Made by a program: the position numbers and the translations under genes
Shown here: positions 44,611 to 54,274 of the stretch, piece by piece
Numbering within the stretch: position 1 is the stretch's first letter
Layout of the letters: each line of letters starts with the position of its first letter
Notes under the pieces: model-generated
The model's input: the letters and a program-made list of their open reading frames with translations, nothing else
Told to the model about the DNA's origin: nothing
Databases searched by the model: none
NCBI RefSeq assembly: GCF_019711395.1
Contig: NZ_JAIGNL010000001.1
Span: 1-64,000, forward strand
DNA length: 64,000 bases
Source of the DNA: Qipengyuania xiapuensis
GTDB taxonomy: Bacteria > Pseudomonadota > Alphaproteobacteria > Sphingomonadales > Sphingomonadaceae
Reading direction: 5' to 3'

Positions 44611-44904
44611 CTATTTCTCTCGGTCGCCATGCACCGCACCATTTGCGGCTCGACCACTCTCTAACCCGCTTGATTTGCCATGAGTTAAATCAGCTTGGTT
44701 AACAGGCCGTTTACTTTCTTCGTCGCTTTCGCGGCGAACTTCGCCGAAAGCCTCGAACCCCCCGGTCTCGGATTTCGACAGTTCCTCGCGCAGCTCGCGA
44801 GTCGCCGACAGCTTCGCGACCAGGTCGGTCCAGCGAAACTGGTGCAAAACGTCGGATTCGCGCCCCTGCACGAATGCCTTCTTGTTGATGTGCCCCTCGA
44901 ACAT
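44611..44904 (-). CDS. Small charged hypothetical protein upstream of sciP
   Basis: 97 residues from ATG 44904 (MFEGHINKKAFVQGRESDV); an earlier ATG at 44961 is possible. The first half looks structured (LHQFRWTDLVAKLSATRELR); the second half is polar and low in hydrophobics. Its stop touches the sciP start codon, so the two are coupled. The function is unknown; position suggests a cell-cycle role. TTAA half-sites within its 3' end may instead belong to a sciP promoter. Confidence 0.6.
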   Translation of the reverse strand: MFEGHINKKAFVQGRESDVLHQFRWTDLVAKLSATRELREELSKSETGGFEAFGEVRRESDEESKRPVNQADLTHGKSSGLESGRAANGAVHGDREK

Positions 44905-45011
44905 GCGACTCGGAATAGTCCAACATGGTAAAGAGTCTGTGAAACATCGCATCGCAGGCATTCCAAGGGAAATGCTGGAGGCGCGCGGCCAAGGCGTGTA
45001 AGGGGCGCGCC

Positions 45012-46166
45012 ATGCCCGAATCCCGTCTTCTCGATGCGGCCTCAGCCGCCGATCTTTTCGACTTGCCGCGTCCCGCGTCCGAGTGCCGGATCGTGGTCGC
45101 CATGTCGGGCGGTGTCGACAGCTCGGTGGTCGCCGCGCTTGCCGCGAAGAGCGGCGCGGAAGTCATCGGGATCACGCTGCAGCTCTATGACTACGGCGCC
45201 GCGACGGGCCGCAAGGGCGCATGCTGTGCGGGCGACGATATCGCCGACGCGCGCGCGGTCGCCGACCGGCTCGGCATTGCGCATTATGTTTCCGACCACG
45301 AAAGCGCCTTTCGCGAGGAAGTGGTCGAGACCTTTGCAGACGAGTATCTTGCAGGCCGCACGCCGGTGCCCTGCATCCGCTGCAACATGGGCCCCAAGTT
45401 CACCGATCTCTTCGCGATGGCGCGCGAACTGGGCGCGGACTGCCTCGCCACGGGACATTACGTCCGCCGCGTGATGGGACCAGCCGGACCCGAGCTGCAC
45501 CGCGCGCTCGATCCGGCGCGCGACCAGTCATACTTCCTCTACGCCACGACCGAGGACCAGCTCGACTACCTGCGCTTCCCCCTCGGCGGCCTGCCCAAGA
45601 GCGAGGTTCGCGAGCTTGCCGAGGCCGCCGGCCTGCGCAACGCTGCCAAGCCCGACAGCCAGGACATCTGCTTCGTGCCCGACGGCGACTATGCGAAGAT
45701 CGTCAAGAAGATGCGCCCCGAGGGCGCGCGCCCGGGCAAGATCGTCCATGCCGCGAGCGGCGAAACGCTGGGCGAGCACAAGGGCGTGATTCACTACACC
45801 GTCGGCCAGCGCCGCGGCCTCGAGATCGGGGGCCAGCCCGAACCGCTCTATGTCGTGGGCATCGACGCCGAGAATGCCGAGGTAAAGGTCGGCCCCAAGC
45901 GCATGCTTGCAGTGGAAGCGGCACATGTCGTCGAGACCAACCGTATCGGCCCGCTCCCCGACGTGCAGCTTACGGCGAAGGTGCGCAGCCTTGCCAAGCC
46001 GGTTCCCGTCACGCTCGAGGGTCCACTGGGGGACAATGCGCCCACCACGATCCGTTTCGCGGAGCCCGAATACGGCGTCGCGCCCGGGCAGGCCGCTGTC
46101 CTCTATGCAGGTGACAGGGTCGTCGGCGGAGGCTGGATCGACGCCACGACGGGGGTTTCCGCCTAG
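45012..46166 (+). CDS. mnmA: tRNA 2-thiouridylase MnmA
   Basis: 384 residues. It thiolates U34 of Lys, Glu and Gln tRNAs using ATP and sulfur relayed from a cysteine desulfurase. The PP-loop is [15 protein letters not shown], the catalytic cysteines lie in [11 protein letters not shown] and [12 protein letters not shown], and TGHYVRR marks the tRNA-binding region. It is divergent from the sciP operon and lies 60 bases upstream of gmd. Confidence 0.95.
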   Translation: MPESRLLDAASAADLFDLPRPASECRIVVAMSGGVDSSVVAALAAKSGAEVIGITLQLYDYGAATGRKGACCAGDDIADARAVADRLGIAHYVSDHESAFREEVVETFADEYLAGRTPVPCIRCNMGPKFTDLFAMARELGADCLATGHYVRRVMGPAGPELHRALDPARDQSYFLYATTEDQLDYLRFPLGGLPKSEVRELAEAAGLRNAAKPDSQDICFVPDGDYAKIVKKMRPEGARPGKIVHAASGETLGEHKGVIHYTVGQRRGLEIGGQPEPLYVVGIDAENAEVKVGPKRMLAVEAAHVVETNRIGPLPDVQLTAKVRSLAKPVPVTLEGPLGDNAPTTIRFAEPEYGVAPGQAAVLYAGDRVVGGGWIDATTGVSA

Positions 46167-46226
46167 GCGACGCTTGCCAAACCGGCGGCCCTTTCCTTAC
46201 CGCAGCGCCATAAAAGGAGAAACGGG

Positions 46227-47279
46227 TTGAGCGCCAAGCGGGCATTGATAACCGGGGTCACCGGACAGGACGGGTCGTATCTTGCGCGCCTGCTCCTGGA
46301 GAAGGGCTACGAGGTCCACGGCGTGAAGCGTCGCTCGTCCTCGTTCAACACCGGCCGGATCGAAGACATCTACGAGGATCCGCACGATCCCGATCCCCAG
46401 ATGCACCTGCATTTCGGCGACGTGACCGATGCCACCAACATCATCCGCGTGGTGCAGGAAGTGCAGCCGCACGAGGTCTACAACCTTGCCGCGCAAAGCC
46501 ACGTGCAGGTGAGCTTCGAGACGCCCGAATATACGGCCAATGCCGATGCACTCGGCGCGCTCCGCCTGCTCGAGGCGATCCGCATCCTCAAGCTCGAAGG
46601 TCACACGCGCTTCTTCCAGGCCTCGACCAGCGAGATGTTCGGGCTGGTGCAGGAAACGCCGCAGACCGAAACGACTCCCTTCTACCCGCGCAGCCCCTAT
46701 GCGGTGGCCAAGCTCTATGCGCACTGGATCACGGTGAACTACCGCGAGGCGTACAATATGCACGCCTCCTGCGGGATCATGTTCAACCATGAAAGCCCGG
46801 TCCGCGGCGAGACCTTCGTCACGCGCAAGATCACTCGCGGTGTCGCGGCGATCGCGCTTGGCATCGAGGACCGGCTCTATCTCGGCAATCTCGATGCGCA
46901 ACGCGACTGGGGCCACGCCCGCGAATATGCGCGCGGCATGTGGATGATGCTGCAGCAGGACGTGCCTCAGGATTACGTGCTCGCGACGGGCAAGACCTCG
47001 AGCGTGCGAGACTTCACCCGCTGGGTGTTCGAGGACGCGGGCATCGAGCTCGAATTCCGCGGAGAGGGCGAGGACGAGAAGGGGTTCTGCGCGAAGACCG
47101 GCAGGTGCCTCGTCGAGATCGATCCGCGGTACTTCCGGCCGACCGAAGTCGATTTCCTTTTGGGCGACGCTTCCAAGGCCAAGGCCGAACTGGGCTGGGA
47201 AGCGCAGACCTCGGCGCGCGAACTGGCGAGCGAGATGCTGGCCGCGGACATGGAAGCGATGAAGGCCGCGAGATCGTGA
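46227..47279 (+). CDS. gmd: GDP-mannose 4,6-dehydratase
   Basis: 350 residues, extended SDR. It converts GDP-mannose to GDP-4-keto-6-deoxymannose, the first step toward GDP-L-fucose. The NADP site is [20 protein letters not shown], with [20 protein letters not shown], and the catalytic YxxxK is in [12 protein letters not shown]. The start is TTG at 46227, with AAAAGGAG upstream. It overlaps the fcl start by 4 bases. Confidence 0.96.
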   Translation: MSAKRALITGVTGQDGSYLARLLLEKGYEVHGVKRRSSSFNTGRIEDIYEDPHDPDPQMHLHFGDVTDATNIIRVVQEVQPHEVYNLAAQSHVQVSFETPEYTANADALGALRLLEAIRILKLEGHTRFFQASTSEMFGLVQETPQTETTPFYPRSPYAVAKLYAHWITVNYREAYNMHASCGIMFNHESPVRGETFVTRKITRGVAAIALGIEDRLYLGNLDAQRDWGHAREYARGMWMMLQQDVPQDYVLATGKTSSVRDFTRWVFEDAGIELEFRGEGEDEKGFCAKTGRCLVEIDPRYFRPTEVDFLLGDASKAKAELGWEAQTSARELASEMLAADMEAMKAARS

Positions 47280-48214
47280 GCCGCTACGCGCTTTCGGGAA
47301 AGCGCATCTACGTCGCCGGCCATCGCGGGATGGTGGGGCAGGCATTGGTGCGGCGGCTCGAGAGCGAGGACTGCGAAATCCTCACTGCCGAACGTTCGCT
47401 CGACCTGCGCGAACAGGCCGAGGTGCGCCGCTGGTTCTCCGATAACAGGCCCGATGCGGTTATCCTCGCTGCGGCAAGGGTCGGCGGTATTCTTGCCAAC
47501 AGCGAGCGGCCGGGCGAGTTTCTCTACGACAACCTCATGATCGCGGCGAACGTGATCGAGACCGCGAGGAGGCAGCGCTGCGAGAAGCTGCTGTTCCTCG
47601 GCTCCTCCTGCATCTACCCCAAGCATGCCGAGCAGCCGATCACCGAGGACGCATTGCTCACCGGCGCGCTCGAACCGACCAACGAGGCCTATGCGATCGC
47701 GAAGATCGCGGGCCTCAAGCTCGCCGCCAGCTATCGCCGGGAGTACGGCTGCGATTTCATTTCCGCCATGCCGACCAATCTCTACGGCCCGGGCGACAAC
47801 TACGACCCGCAGAGCAGCCACGTCATCCCGGCGATGATCCGCCGCTTCCACGAGGCGAAGCTATCGGGTGCGGACAGCGTTGCGATCTGGGGAAGCGGCA
47901 CGCCGATGCGCGAATTCATGCATGTTGACGATCTCGCCGATGCCTGCATCTTCCTGCTGCGCGAATATTCGGAGGAAGGCCACATCAATGTCGGCTCGGG
48001 CGAGGAGGTCTCGATCCGCGATCTCGCGGGCCTCGTCGCACAAACGGTCGGTTTCGAAGGCCGGATCGAATGCGACACCACCAAGCCCAACGGCACGCCG
48101 CGCAAGCTGATGGATTCCTCGCGTCTCAGGGCGATGGGCTGGACCTCTTCGGTCGGTCTCGAGGATGGCCTGCAAACGGCCTACGAGGCTTACCTCAGCG
48201 ACGTCGCCCGCTGA
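47276..48214 (+). CDS. fcl: GDP-L-fucose synthase
   Basis: 312 residues, SDR epimerase/reductase that completes GDP-L-fucose (or colitose-type) synthesis. It has the cofactor loop [17 protein letters not shown], the [16 protein letters not shown] segment and the catalytic [11 protein letters not shown] 47276 overlaps the gmd stop, so the pair is coupled. Together with the phosphomannomutase at the left end, it covers most of the route from mannose-6-P to GDP-fucose for surface glycan. Confidence 0.95.
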   Translation: MSRYALSGKRIYVAGHRGMVGQALVRRLESEDCEILTAERSLDLREQAEVRRWFSDNRPDAVILAAARVGGILANSERPGEFLYDNLMIAANVIETARRQRCEKLLFLGSSCIYPKHAEQPITEDALLTGALEPTNEAYAIAKIAGLKLAASYRREYGCDFISAMPTNLYGPGDNYDPQSSHVIPAMIRRFHEAKLSGADSVAIWGSGTPMREFMHVDDLADACIFLLREYSEEGHINVGSGEEVSIRDLAGLVAQTVGFEGRIECDTTKPNGTPRKLMDSSRLRAMGWTSSVGLEDGLQTAYEAYLSDVAR

Positions 48215-48553
48215 TCAGCGATCCCACTGCTGCAATACGCAGCCATATCCCTCGCGGTAGGACGCCGTGTCGGAAGCGACGAACGGGATCGACGCGGTCA
48301 CGCTGCGGTTGGTCGTGTTCTCGCTCAGCATGACCAGTTCCATCCCGGCAAGCTTGTCCTTCCCGCAATCGTCGAGGCTGCGCCCGGCGACATAGCGGCA
48401 CGAACAGGCGACCCGCGCCGCATAGGCCGTGCCCGCCTCGCTCGTGCGCCGCATGTCCTCGCCGTAGGCGACCCAACCGGCCGCCAGCAGCGCGGCGACG
48501 ACCACCAGCAACCAGAACCACCAGCGGGTGAAGAGAGAGCGTTTTTTGGCCAT
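48215..48553 (-). CDS. Small membrane-anchored cysteine-containing protein
   Basis: 112 residues. After a basic start one membrane helix (~10-30, WWFWLLVVVAALLAAGWV) anchors a short extracytoplasmic part with four cysteines: VACSCRYVAGRSLDDCG and a later GYGCVLQQW. The pattern suggests two disulfides. It begins with ATG 48553, 35 bases from the divergent serine hydrolase gene. I do not recognise the family; expression with the hydrolase from a shared region is possible. Confidence 0.65.
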   Translation of the reverse strand: MAKKRSLFTRWWFWLLVVVAALLAAGWVAYGEDMRRTSEAGTAYAARVACSCRYVAGRSLDDCGKDKLAGMELVMLSENTTNRSVTASIPFVASDTASYREGYGCVLQQWDR

Positions 48554-48588
48554 TGCGCGGGTCAGTTCCTCATGCGAGTGACGATTGC

Positions 48589-49722
48589 ATGTCAGTGTGG
48601 TCGCGCCCCCTTATCGCCCTTGCCCTTGCCGCTACAACCCTTGCGAGCTGCGGCGCCCCCGGCCCTGCCGAAGAACCCCCGCTTTCGGACGAAGCGCTCT
48701 CGGCGGTGACCGCCGATCCGGGTGCGCCGACCAAGGCGCTGGCGCGTGAGGTGGACGACCTTTTCCGCATGGAAGGCCTCGGCGAAACCCGCGCGCTGAT
48801 CGTGATGCACGACGGCAAGCTCGCCGCCGAACGCTATGGCGCAGGCTACGACGCCGAGACCCGCTTCGTCAGCTGGTCGATGGCCAAGACGGTCACCGCG
48901 CTTCTCATCGGACAGCTCGTCGGCGACGGCCTGCTGCGCCTAGACGAGCCCGCCCCCGTTCCGCGCTGGCAGCGCAGCGGCGATCCGCGCGCGGACATCA
49001 CCTTGCGTCACCTCCTCCAGATGCGCGCCGGGCTCGAGCACACCGAGGCCGGCCCCGTGCCCTACGAGAGCAGCGAGGTGCGCATGCTCTTCCTCGACGG
49101 GCGTGACGACATGGCGGACTATGCCACCGCGCAGCCGCCCGAGGCCGAGCCGGGCGAGAAGTTCGAATATTCCTCCAACACCACTGTCATCCTCGCCGAT
49201 ATCGCGGCGCGCACGCTGGCCGATGCCGACCATGCCGAGGCGCGCCGCCGCGCGGTGAGCGACTATCTCGACGCGCGCCTGTTCGAGCCGCTCGGAATGA
49301 CCTCGATGGTCCCCGAATTCGACCGCGCGGGCACGCTCGTGGGCGGCAGCCTGATGCACGCCACCGCGCGCGACTGGGCGAAGCTCGGCGAACTCATGCG
49401 CCGCAAGGGCTCGCACCGCGGCGAGCAGCTCGTCCCGCGAAGCTGGATCGAGAAGATGGTCGCTCCCAGCCCCGCCAGCCCGCATTACGGCCTCCAGACC
49501 TGGCTCAACCGCCCCAATGGCGAGCCCGAGCACCCGCTCTTCCCGAACCGCGCTCCGCAATCGATGTTCGCCATGATCGGACACATGGGCCAGTACGTGA
49601 TCGTCTCGCCCGAACAGGGGCTGACGATCGTGCGCCTCGGTCATTCGAACCGCGATGAGCGCATCGCGATGCTCCAGCAGGTCGCCGACATCATGGAACT
49701 CTACCCCGTTCAGGGCAGGTAG
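48589..49722 (+). CDS. Serine hydrolase lipoprotein (class C beta-lactamase fold)
   Basis: 377 residues. The signal ends in a lipobox (LASC, ~21). The catalytic SxxK is in VSWSMAKTVTALLIG and the Tyr motif in FEYSSNTTVILADIA, the two landmarks of the beta-lactamase/DD-peptidase fold. It is close to the 6-aminohexanoate-dimer-hydrolase branch, so esterase or amidase activity is more likely than antibiotic resistance. ATG 48589 gives a clean signal peptide; an upstream in-frame ATG at 48553 does not. Confidence 0.85.
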   Translation: MSVWSRPLIALALAATTLASCGAPGPAEEPPLSDEALSAVTADPGAPTKALAREVDDLFRMEGLGETRALIVMHDGKLAAERYGAGYDAETRFVSWSMAKTVTALLIGQLVGDGLLRLDEPAPVPRWQRSGDPRADITLRHLLQMRAGLEHTEAGPVPYESSEVRMLFLDGRDDMADYATAQPPEAEPGEKFEYSSNTTVILADIAARTLADADHAEARRRAVSDYLDARLFEPLGMTSMVPEFDRAGTLVGGSLMHATARDWAKLGELMRRKGSHRGEQLVPRSWIEKMVAPSPASPHYGLQTWLNRPNGEPEHPLFPNRAPQSMFAMIGHMGQYVIVSPEQGLTIVRLGHSNRDERIAMLQQVADIMELYPVQGR

Positions 49723-50507
49723 AAGCTACCTTCCACCACGGTCACGCAAGATCCGCCGAGGATCGCCTTGTCGCCCTCGAGCCGGCAAGTCGCGTGGCCG
49801 CCGCGCTGCGAGGCCTGGAAGGCGGTGAAGCTGTCGCGGCCGAGCCGGTTCGCCCAGAAATGGGTGAGGCAGGCATGGGCGGAGCCGGTGAAGCTGTCCT
49901 CGTCCACGCCGCCGCCGGGCACGAAGACACGGCTGACGATATCGGTGTCTGATCCGGGCGCGGTGCAGATGAACTGGTCGTTCCCGAGCGCCCTGAGGCC
50001 CCGCAGATCGGGATCGAGCGCGCGCACCTCTTCCTCGGTCTCGAACAGGTAGATGCCGTAGCCGTCGGGGTTGAGCCAGACTTCCTGCGGCTTCGCGCCG
50101 AGCAGCGCGACCGCCTCGTCCCACTCGCCGCGGCTCGTCGGGATGGCCGGCAGCGCGAGCTCGTAGCCATCGCCTGCCTTCGACACTTCGAGGACGCCCG
50201 CCTTGCGCGTGCGCAAAGTGACCCGCTCGCCTCCGTCGCGGGTCAGCAGGACATGCCCGCTCGCCAGCGTCGCATGGCCGCACAGCCGGACTTCCTCGGT
50301 CGGGGTGAACCAGCGCAGCTCCCAGTCGGCCTCGCCGCTCGCGTCGGGAACGAGGAAGGCGGTTTCGGCGAAGTTGTTCTCCACGCCGATGGCCTGCAGC
50401 ACATCGTCGGGCAGCCACTCATCGAGCGGCATGACCGCCGCCTGGTTACCCTCGAAGGGGCGCGAGGCGAAGGCATCGACGTGCCAATAGGGAAGCGTCC
50501 TCGTCAT
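49710..50507 (-). CDS. PhzF-family isomerase-like protein
   Basis: 265 residues. The diaminopimelate-epimerase-like fold is shown by VDAFASRPFEGNQAAV, the catalytic-Glu region VENNFAETAFLV, RLCGHATLASGHVLL and DEDSFTGSAHACLTHFW. The conserved Glu of PhzF is kept. The substrate is unknown, as for most family members outside phenazine clusters. ATG 50507 overlaps the CDF transporter stop by 4 bases; longer in-frame extension lies inside that gene. Confidence 0.85.
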   Translation of the reverse strand: MTRTLPYWHVDAFASRPFEGNQAAVMPLDEWLPDDVLQAIGVENNFAETAFLVPDASGEADWELRWFTPTEEVRLCGHATLASGHVLLTRDGGERVTLRTRKAGVLEVSKAGDGYELALPAIPTSRGEWDEAVALLGAKPQEVWLNPDGYGIYLFETEEEVRALDPDLRGLRALGNDQFICTAPGSDTDIVSRVFVPGGGVDEDSFTGSAHACLTHFWANRLGRDSFTAFQASQRGGHATCRLEGDKAILGGSCVTVVEGSFYLP

Positions 50508-51439
50508 TCGTCGTCCTCGAGCTTGGCGAATTCGTCGGCCTCGGCGAGCGGGTTGTCCGGCTCGTCGACATGACCCACGGGGTCGATGTGGATGAGTAGC
50601 TCCATCCCCGGGAAGCGGCCACGAAGGTCTTCTTCCACCCGCTCGATGATGTCGTGCGCTTCCTCGACCGTCATCTCGCCCGGCAGGTCGACGTGGAACT
50701 GCACGAAGTCCCGATTGCCGCTGGTGCGGGTGCGCAAGTCGTGGAGGTTGGACAGCTCCGGATGACGCGCCGCCGCTTCGACGAAGGCGAGCCGTTTCTC
50801 TTCGGGCCATTCGCGGTCCATCAAATCGTCGACCGCATCGCGGGCGGCCGAATAGGCACCCCAGCCGAGCCATGCGGCAATCGCGAGACCGAACAGCGGG
50901 TCGGCACCGGTCACCCCGAGCATCTGGTCGATGACCAGCGCCGCGATCACCGCGAGGTTGAGAAAGAGGTCCGATTTGTAATGCAGGTGGTCGGTCTGGA
51001 TCGCCAGGCTGCGCGTCCGGTTCATCACATAGCGCTGCCAGCCTAGCAGTGCGAAGGTCAGCACGATCGCGAAGACCGAGACGGCTATGCCCTCTTCGGC
51101 CGCCTTGACCTCGCTTCCTTCAACGAGCTGCGTGATCGCGCGCACCGCGATGCCGAAGGCCGAAATCGTGATCAGCATGACCTGGACAATGGCCGCCAGT
51201 GCCTCGGCCTTGCCGTGGCCGAACCGGTGGTCCTCGTCGGCAGGCATCGATGCAATCCACACACCGGTCAGCGTGGCGATGCTGGCAATGAGGTCGAGCG
51301 CGGAATCGGCAAGGCTGCCGAGCATGGCAGTCGAGCCGGTGCGCCAGCTCGCCCATGTCTTGAGCAGGACGAGGATCACCGCGACAGTGATCGATGCCAT
51401 GGCCGCCGAGCGGGCCAGAAGGGCGCGGTTGTCGGTCAC
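50504..51439 (-). CDS. Cation diffusion facilitator (FieF/ZitB type)
   Basis: 311 residues, six membrane helices and a C-terminal metal-binding domain. Metal-site residues appear in LGSLADSALDLIASIATL, HRFGHGKAEALAA and DHLHYKSDLFLNLAVI. It exports Zn2+, Fe2+ or similar ions by proton exchange. The start is GTG 51439 (VTDNRALLARS); upstream in-frame sequence lies inside pdxH. Coupled to the PhzF-type gene by a 4-base overlap. Confidence 0.88.
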   Translation of the reverse strand: MTDNRALLARSAAMASITVAVILVLLKTWASWRTGSTAMLGSLADSALDLIASIATLTGVWIASMPADEDHRFGHGKAEALAAIVQVMLITISAFGIAVRAITQLVEGSEVKAAEEGIAVSVFAIVLTFALLGWQRYVMNRTRSLAIQTDHLHYKSDLFLNLAVIAALVIDQMLGVTGADPLFGLAIAAWLGWGAYSAARDAVDDLMDREWPEEKRLAFVEAAARHPELSNLHDLRTRTSGNRDFVQFHVDLPGEMTVEEAHDIIERVEEDLRGRFPGMELLIHIDPVGHVDEPDNPLAEADEFAKLEDDE

Positions 51440-51449
51440 TCGTCGGGCC

Positions 51450-52085
51450 TCACGGATAGAGCAGCGTGTTCGACCAGGCGTCCTTCGGTCCCTCGCGGGT
51501 GAAGCGGCGGCGGTCGTGGAGACGATACTTGCGGTCGTGCCAGAATTCGATCGCACGCGGGCACAGCAGGAAGCCGGTCCAGTGCGGCGGGCGCGGGATA
51601 TCGCCTTCGGGGAAGCGCTCTTCCAGCGCGGCCACGCGGTCGAGATAGACCTGCCGTTCGGGAAGCGGGCGCGACTGGTCGCTGGCCGCCGAACCGATCT
51701 GCGAGGCGCGCGGGCGCGAGTGGAAATAGGCATCGGCCTGCTCCTCGCTCACCTCGGTGAGCGGGCCCTCGATGCGGATCTGGCGGCGCTGGCTCTTCCA
51801 GTGGAACAGGAGGCTGGCGTGCATGTTGGCGCGGATTTCCTCGCCCTTGCGGCTTTCGGCGTTGGTGTAGAAGACGAATCCTCCGCCCTCACCCAACCCG
51901 CTGCCATGACCCTTCAGCAGGACCATGCGCACCGAGGGGCGGCCCTCGGGCGTCGCCGTCGCCAGCGCCATGGCGTTGGGATCGTTGGGCTCGGTTTCCT
52001 TGGCCTCGCCGAACCACTTCTCGAACAGGGCGAAGGGGTCGGTGACCGGAATCGCGCTCTTCGTGTCGTCCACAGTCTCGGTCAC
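51450..52085 (-). CDS. pdxH: Pyridoxamine 5'-phosphate oxidase
   Basis: 211 residues, FMN enzyme making pyridoxal 5'-phosphate (needed by ltaE in this window). It has MALATATPEGRPSVRMVLLK, VFYTNAESRKGEEI, SLLFHWKSQRRQIRIEG and the C-terminal FWHDRKYRLHDRRRFTRE. The start is GTG 52085. It is followed 10 bases on by the CDF transporter and PhzF genes. Confidence 0.95.
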   Translation of the reverse strand: MTETVDDTKSAIPVTDPFALFEKWFGEAKETEPNDPNAMALATATPEGRPSVRMVLLKGHGSGLGEGGGFVFYTNAESRKGEEIRANMHASLLFHWKSQRRQIRIEGPLTEVSEEQADAYFHSRPRASQIGSAASDQSRPLPERQVYLDRVAALEERFPEGDIPRPPHWTGFLLCPRAIEFWHDRKYRLHDRRRFTREGPKDAWSNTLLYP

Positions 52086-52286
52086 GGGGCACTCCTACAG
52101 CTTGGAACGGATGGAACACGGTCCAGGGAGAAAAAACGCAAGGCCTGCAATCCGCCCGCAAACGCCGGAACTTCGGCGACTTTCGGAGGATTGTACCTGC
52201 GCATGTGGCGTCCCCTAGCCGCCTGTGCAATTGTAGGAAAGGCTCGCAGCTTGCGGAAGATAAGCGTAGCAACTAGCTAACACACC

Positions 52287-53249
52287 ATGGCAGACCCGTA
52301 TTCCACCCTCGGCGTAACGCGCTCGGCAGACGAGAAGGCGATCAAGAGCGCCTATCGCAAGCTCGCCAAGGAGCTGCATCCGGACAAGAACAAGGACAAT
52401 CCCAAGGCGGCGGAGAAATTCTCCGACGTGACCAAAGCCTACGACCTCCTGTCCGACAAGGACAAGCGCGCCCAGTTCGATCGCGGCGAGATCGACATGG
52501 AAGGCAATCCCACCAATCCCTTCGGCGGGATGGGCGGCGGCTTCGGCGGTGGCGGCGGCGGTTTCGGAGGCGCGGGCGGCGGACAGCGCGGCTTCCGCGC
52601 GGAGGATTTCCAGGGCTTCGGCAACGACCAGGTCGACCTCGGCGATATCTTCGAAGGTCTGTTCGGCGGTGGCCGCGCACGCAGCGGCGGCCCGGGCGGA
52701 GGCTTTGCCGGCAGGCGCCCGCCCCCGCGCAAAGGAGCCGACATCGGCTACACACTGCGCGTACCCTTCATCGATGCGGCGACACTGCGCGACCAGCGAA
52801 TCACGCTCGCGGACGGCAAGACCATCGACCTGAAGCTGCCCAAGGGCCTCGAGGACGGCACGCAGATGCGCCTCAAGGGCAAGGGCGAACAGGGCCCGGC
52901 CGGAGCGGGCGACGGCATCGTCACCATCCGGATCGACAAGCACAAGGTTTACAAGCGCGAAGGCGACGACGTGCGCTTCGACCTGCCGATCACGCTCGAC
53001 GAAGCGGTGAACGGCGGCAAGGTGCGTGTGCCCACGGTCGACGGGCCGGTGATGATGACCATCAAGCCCGGCACGCATGGCGGCACGGTCCTGCGCCTCA
53101 AGGGCAAGGGATTCACCCGAAAGAACGGCACCCGCGGCGACCAGCTCGTGACGCTCGAAATCCAGCTTCCTGAAAATCTAGAGGAACTTGCCAAGCGGCT
53201 CGATGGGTGGAAGGACGAAAGCGACCCGCGCAGCAAGCTCCAGGTGTAA
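52287..53249 (+). CDS. DnaJ-like (CbpA type) chaperone
   Basis: 320 residues. An N-terminal J-domain with HPDKN, a Gly/Phe-rich linker (~75-125, rich in GGGFGG) and two C-terminal beta-domains (VPFIDAATLRDQRITLADGK; LKGKGEQGPAGAGDG). There are no zinc-finger cysteines, so it is class II (CbpA-like), not DnaJ proper. It assists DnaK in protein folding. It overlaps the BrkB-type gene by 43 bases if that gene uses its first ATG. Confidence 0.9.
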   Translation: MADPYSTLGVTRSADEKAIKSAYRKLAKELHPDKNKDNPKAAEKFSDVTKAYDLLSDKDKRAQFDRGEIDMEGNPTNPFGGMGGGFGGGGGGFGGAGGGQRGFRAEDFQGFGNDQVDLGDIFEGLFGGGRARSGGPGGGFAGRRPPPRKGADIGYTLRVPFIDAATLRDQRITLADGKTIDLKLPKGLEDGTQMRLKGKGEQGPAGAGDGIVTIRIDKHKVYKREGDDVRFDLPITLDEAVNGGKVRVPTVDGPVMMTIKPGTHGGTVLRLKGKGFTRKNGTRGDQLVTLEIQLPENLEELAKRLDGWKDESDPRSKLQV

Positions 53250-54274
53250 TCCTGTCCGACGCCGATCTACCCCCGCCCAAGGAACGCGAGATCCACTCGC
53301 TGTCTCCCGAGGCGCGGCGGATGGAGGCGGCCCACCTGCGCGGCCGGATCGAGCGCCATGTCGGCCCCGGAACGCGCGCGTGGGAAGTGGCCAAGCGCAC
53401 GCTGATCGGCACCTATAACGACGGCTTCATCCACGCGGGCAACCTTGCCTATCTCGCGATGCTTTCGATCTTCCCCTTCTTCATCCTCGGCGCGGCGATC
53501 TTCTCCGCGATCGGCGAGGAAAGCGAGCGTGCGGCGACCATCAATGCGGTGCTCTATGCCCTGCCCCCGGTGGTGGGGAACGTGATCGAACCGGTGGCAC
53601 GCGACGTGATCCAGGCCCGCTCGGGCTGGCTCCTGTGGGCGGGCGCGGCAGTGGCGCTGTGGACCGTGGGCAGCCTGATCGAGACGATCCGCGACATATT
53701 GCGCCGCGCCTATGGCACGGAGCCGACGCAGGCCTTCTGGAAATACCGCCTCTTCTCGACCGCCGTGATCCTCGGGGCGGTGCTGCTGTTGATGCTCAGC
53801 CTGATGGCGCAATTCGTGATCGGCACCGCGCAGGAAATCATCGAGGCCTACTTCCCCGAACTGATCGACCGCCTCGCCGCGCTGCAGATATCGCGCATCG
53901 TGCCCGCCTTCGGCCTCTTCGCCTCGCTCTACCTCATCTTCTACACGCTCACGCCCTCGAAATATCGCGGAGGTCGCTATCCGAAATGGCCAGGAGTACT
54001 CCTGACGACCTTTTGGTGGATCGCGGTGACCACGGTTATGCCTGCGGTGCTGAGCCGTTTCTTTGCCTACAACCTCACCTACGGCGGGCTGGCCGGCGTG
54101 ATGATCGCGCTGTTCTTTTTCTGGCTTGTCGGCCTCGGGGTGGTTATCGGCGCGGAATTGAACGCTGCGCTGGCCGAAACTCCGGAAGAGGAACTGGCCG
54201 AAGAGACCGACGAGGAACGCCGGGCGCAGCTCGAGAAGGAAATGCTCAGCGAGCAGGAAGGATGCGAAACATGA
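53207..54274 (+). CDS. YihY/BrkB-family membrane protein
   Basis: 355 residues from ATG 53207; a later in-frame start near 53321 is possible, which would avoid the overlap with the DnaJ-like gene. Six membrane helices, with AGNLAYLAMLSIFPFFILGA and the family core LASLYLIFYTLTPSKYRGG and FFFWLVGLGVVIGAELNAAL. Once annotated as RNase BN; the true role (lipid or toxin resistance) is unsettled. The C-terminus is acidic. It overlaps fabI by 4 bases. Confidence 0.85.
   Translation: MEGRKRPAQQAPGVILSDADLPPPKEREIHSLSPEARRMEAAHLRGRIERHVGPGTRAWEVAKRTLIGTYNDGFIHAGNLAYLAMLSIFPFFILGAAIFSAIGEESERAATINAVLYALPPVVGNVIEPVARDVIQARSGWLLWAGAAVALWTVGSLIETIRDILRRAYGTEPTQAFWKYRLFSTAVILGAVLLLMLSLMAQFVIGTAQEIIEAYFPELIDRLAALQISRIVPAFGLFASLYLIFYTLTPSKYRGGRYPKWPGVLLTTFWWIAVTTVMPAVLSRFFAYNLTYGGLAGVMIALFFFWLVGLGVVIGAELNAALAETPEEELAEETDEERRAQLEKEMLSEQEGCET

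Noticed and set aside
48589-49722. Beta-lactamase resistance gene
   Set aside because: It has SxxK and YxN-like motifs but is a lipoprotein of the broad serine hydrolase group, with no sign of a mobile context.
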